Assembly: GCA_013003325.1 (NCBI GenBank)
Contig: JABDJU010000321.1
Span: 1 to 6,516 of the forward strand
DNA length: 6,516 bases
From: Acidimicrobiales bacterium
GTDB lineage: Bacteria; Actinomycetota; Acidimicrobiia; Acidimicrobiales; SZUA-35
Direction of reading: 5' to 3'
The translations under genes were made by a program, and so were the position numbers. Below are positions 4,822-6,516 of this stretch, in pieces (the stretch's first letter is position 1; every line of letters starts with the position of its first letter). The notes below the pieces were generated by a model. The model had not been told where the DNA came from. It did not search any database and saw only the letters and a list, made by a program, of their open reading frames with translations.

Positions 4822-6093
4822 TTGCGCACCATCGCCCCGCTGCTACGTCCCCCCGATGCCACCGTCAGGGTGCCGGGCTCCAAGAGCCATACCAACCGGG
4901 CGCTGATCTGCGCGGCTCTGGCTCCGGGGACATCCGGACTCGAAGGGGCGCTGTTCGCCGACGACACCATCGCGATGGTCGGGTCGCTGCTGAGTCTCGG
5001 CCTTGCGGTGTGGGCCGATCCCGCCGGACGGACGATCACGGTGATGAACCCCGATGGCGACATTCCGCCCGGGCCCGCCGACCTGGATGTTCGAATGTCG
5101 GGGACGACGAGCCGGTTTTTGCTCCCGGTTCTCTGCCTGGGTCGAGGGCCGTACCGTATGGACGGGGCTGCTCAGCTGCGTAGTCGCCCGATCACCGAGT
5201 TGGTGGCCAAGCTTCGATACCTCGGCGCCAAGATCGAAGGTGATTCGCTTCCGCTCACCGTTCACGGCGGTGGCCTCGAGGGCGGGTCGGTCGTCGTGCA
5301 AGGTTCGGTCTCGAGCCAATACCTCTCCGGTCTGTTGATGGTCGCCCCCCGCACCAACCGGGGGCTCTACGTGCGGGTCGCCGGCGAGTTGGTGTCGAAA
5401 CCCTATGTGCACCTCACGTTGCAGACGATGGCGAAGTTTGGCGTGGAAGTCGACACCCACCCCGAGCTGCGAGAATTCACTGTGCCAGCGGCCCGATATC
5501 GGCCAACCACGATCGCGATCGAACCGGATGCCTCAGCAGCCAGCTATTTCTTTGCGGCTGCGGCGATCACCGGTGGCCGGGTGAAGATCAACGGTCTGGG
5601 CACTCGCACCACCCAGGGGGACCTCGGGTTCGTTCACGTGCTGGAGCAGATGGGCGCTGTGGTCAAGATGACCGAAACAACCACCGAGGTCAGGGGAACC
5701 GGATCGCTACGCGGCGTGGAGGTTGACATGAGGGACATTTCCGACACCGCGCAGACCCTGGCCATCGTCGCCACCTTCGCCGACTCACCGACCGAGATCA
5801 GCGGGATCGGGTTCATCCGACGCAAGGAGACCGACAGGATCGCAGCCGTGGTGACCGAGCTGTCGCGCCGTGGGATCAGAGCGGCCGAAACCGCCGATGG
5901 CATGATCGTGTACCCCGGTGTCGCCCGGCCCGGTGTCGTAACCACCTACCAGGATCACCGGATGGCGATGAGCTTTGCCCTGCTCGGACTCAAACACCCG
6001 GGAATCCAGATCCGCGATCCCGACTGTGTCGCCAAAACGTTTCCGGACTACTTCGATGTGCTCGACACACTGCGACCGGCACGGTTTGGTTGA
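4822..6093 (+). CDS. aroA: 3-phosphoshikimate 1-carboxyvinyltransferase (EPSP synthase)
   Basis: The enzyme joins phosphoenolpyruvate to shikimate-3-phosphate in the sixth step of the shikimate pathway, in the cytoplasm. The length of 423 residues is normal. Signatures run in order: VPGSKSHTNRAL (17-28, with Lys21 of the active site), SGTTSRF (93-99), SRPITELVAKL (121-131), SSQYLSGLLMVAP (164-176), PDASAASYFF (235-244), DISDTAQT (305-312, with Asp308 as the catalytic base position), RRKETDR (333-339, with Glu336) and YQDHRMAM (376-383). All active-site residues I can place are present. The start is TTG 4822, the position that gives the usual 18 or so residues before GSKS. Only a weak AGG at 4811-4813 precedes it. 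The dehydrogenase gene begins one base after the stop, so the two are probably co-transcribed. Confidence 0.97.
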   Translation: MRTIAPLLRPPDATVRVPGSKSHTNRALICAALAPGTSGLEGALFADDTIAMVGSLLSLGLAVWADPAGRTITVMNPDGDIPPGPADLDVRMSGTTSRFLLPVLCLGRGPYRMDGAAQLRSRPITELVAKLRYLGAKIEGDSLPLTVHGGGLEGGSVVVQGSVSSQYLSGLLMVAPRTNRGLYVRVAGELVSKPYVHLTLQTMAKFGVEVDTHPELREFTVPAARYRPTTIAIEPDASAASYFFAAAAITGGRVKINGLGTRTTQGDLGFVHVLEQMGAVVKMTETTTEVRGTGSLRGVEVDMRDISDTAQTLAIVATFADSPTEISGIGFIRRKETDRIAAVVTELSRRGIRAAETADGMIVYPGVARPGVVTTYQDHRMAMSFALLGLKHPGIQIRDPDCVAKTFPDYFDVLDTLRPARFG

Positions 6094-6094
6094 C

Positions 6095-6516
6095 ATGCGT
6101 GTCGCTCGACTCAACGGCCCTCGATCGCTGGAGATCACCGATCGCCCCGGCCACTCGCCGGCGGCGGGCCAAGTCGTCGTCGAGATCACGGCCTGCGGCG
6201 TTGGGGGTTCCGATCGGGAGGCGTGGCTGGGAGGCACAGTGGTCGCGCCGGCGTGGTTCGGTCACGAATGGGCAGGCAAAGTCACCGCAGTCGGTGAAGG
6301 TGTGGCCGGCCGTTTCGAGGGTCAGCGGGTCGTAGCCGGGGTGTCACCACCCTGCGGAAGCTGCAGTCCATGCGGTGCCGGAAGGTCGTCGAACTGCCGC
6401 ACCGTCCTCGAACAGATCGTCGGTCTGGATCCGCTGGCGGCCGATCACGGAGGGTTCGCGACAGAGACGGTGGCCGATGCCCGCCGGGTCGTACCCGTCG
6501 ACGAGGCAATCTCGTT
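6095..6516 (+). CDS. Zinc-dependent medium-chain alcohol/polyol dehydrogenase family protein, N-terminal part (3' end outside window)
   Basis: The frame opens at ATG 6095 and stays open to the right edge, giving 140 residues of the GroES-like catalytic domain. The catalytic zinc ligands are Cys34 in ACGVGGSD and the His57-Glu58 pair in FGHEWAGKV. The structural zinc lobe has four cysteines at 87, 90, 93 and 101 (PPCGSCSPCGAGRSSNC). HGGFATETV (118-126) is the usual following strand. This pattern belongs to the MDR superfamily, including alcohol, sorbitol, threonine and glucose dehydrogenases. The NAD(P)-binding Rossmann domain lies outside the window, so cofactor and substrate cannot be called. 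The motif CGVCGSD common in the family is CGVGGSD here; the replaced residue is not a zinc ligand. The gene starts one base after the aroA stop, which implies translational coupling. No known shikimate step needs it. Confidence 0.9.
   Translation, partial: MRVARLNGPRSLEITDRPGHSPAAGQVVVEITACGVGGSDREAWLGGTVVAPAWFGHEWAGKVTAVGEGVAGRFEGQRVVAGVSPPCGSCSPCGAGRSSNCRTVLEQIVGLDPLAADHGGFATETVADARRVVPVDEAIS

Noticed and set aside
4843..5460. 205-residue minus-strand open frame opposite aroA
   Set aside because: The plus strand carries unmistakable EPSP synthase motifs throughout. The antisense product is His/Arg/Gly-rich and has no recognisable domain.

Overview
This 6.5 kb stretch is GC-rich, densely coded chromosomal DNA. 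It uses GTG and TTG starts, has very short intergenic gaps, and contains a class F-type sortase and a Pro/Thr-rich surface linker. Together these suggest a high-GC actinomycete (Actinomycetota). An Acidimicrobiia-like lineage is my best guess, but that is inference: no rRNA or other taxonomic marker is present. I see no tRNA, rRNA, CRISPR array, insertion sequence or phage gene, and no gene-free stretch longer than about 175 bases.

Layout. (1) At the left edge is the 3' end of a family 3 glycoside hydrolase, probably a NagZ-type beta-N-acetylhexosaminidase (+ strand). It converges, with a 3-base gap, on (2) a two-gene minus-strand operon (3100 to 437). The first gene encodes a 662-residue protein with a degenerate protein-kinase fold, a membrane helix, a Thr/Pro-rich stalk, a DUF4397-like extracellular region and a C-terminal LPGSG-type sorting signal. 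The second encodes a class F-like sortase that starts on the base right after the first gene's stop codon, in the same reading frame. (3) A 174-base divergent promoter region (3101-3274) separates this operon from (4) a plus-strand gene for a MalK/UgpC/MsiK-family sugar-importer ATPase. (5) A small coiled-coil protein of unknown function follows, then (6) aroA (EPSP synthase, shikimate pathway). (7) The start of a zinc-binding medium-chain dehydrogenase lies one base after the aroA stop and runs off the right edge.

How the genes may work together. The clearest functional unit is the pseudokinase-like surface protein with its own sortase. The protein has both an internal transmembrane helix, with the kinase-like domain predicted in the cytoplasm, and a C-terminal wall-sorting signal. 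If the sortase processes it, the product would be tethered to both membrane and cell wall, with a catalytically dead kinase domain inside the cell. That is an unusual architecture for an envelope sensor or scaffold, and it is the main candidate here for an undescribed system. The neighbouring NagZ-like enzyme also acts on cell-wall material, but it is on the opposite strand and not part of the operon. The ATPase, aroA and dehydrogenase look like ordinary housekeeping or metabolic genes.
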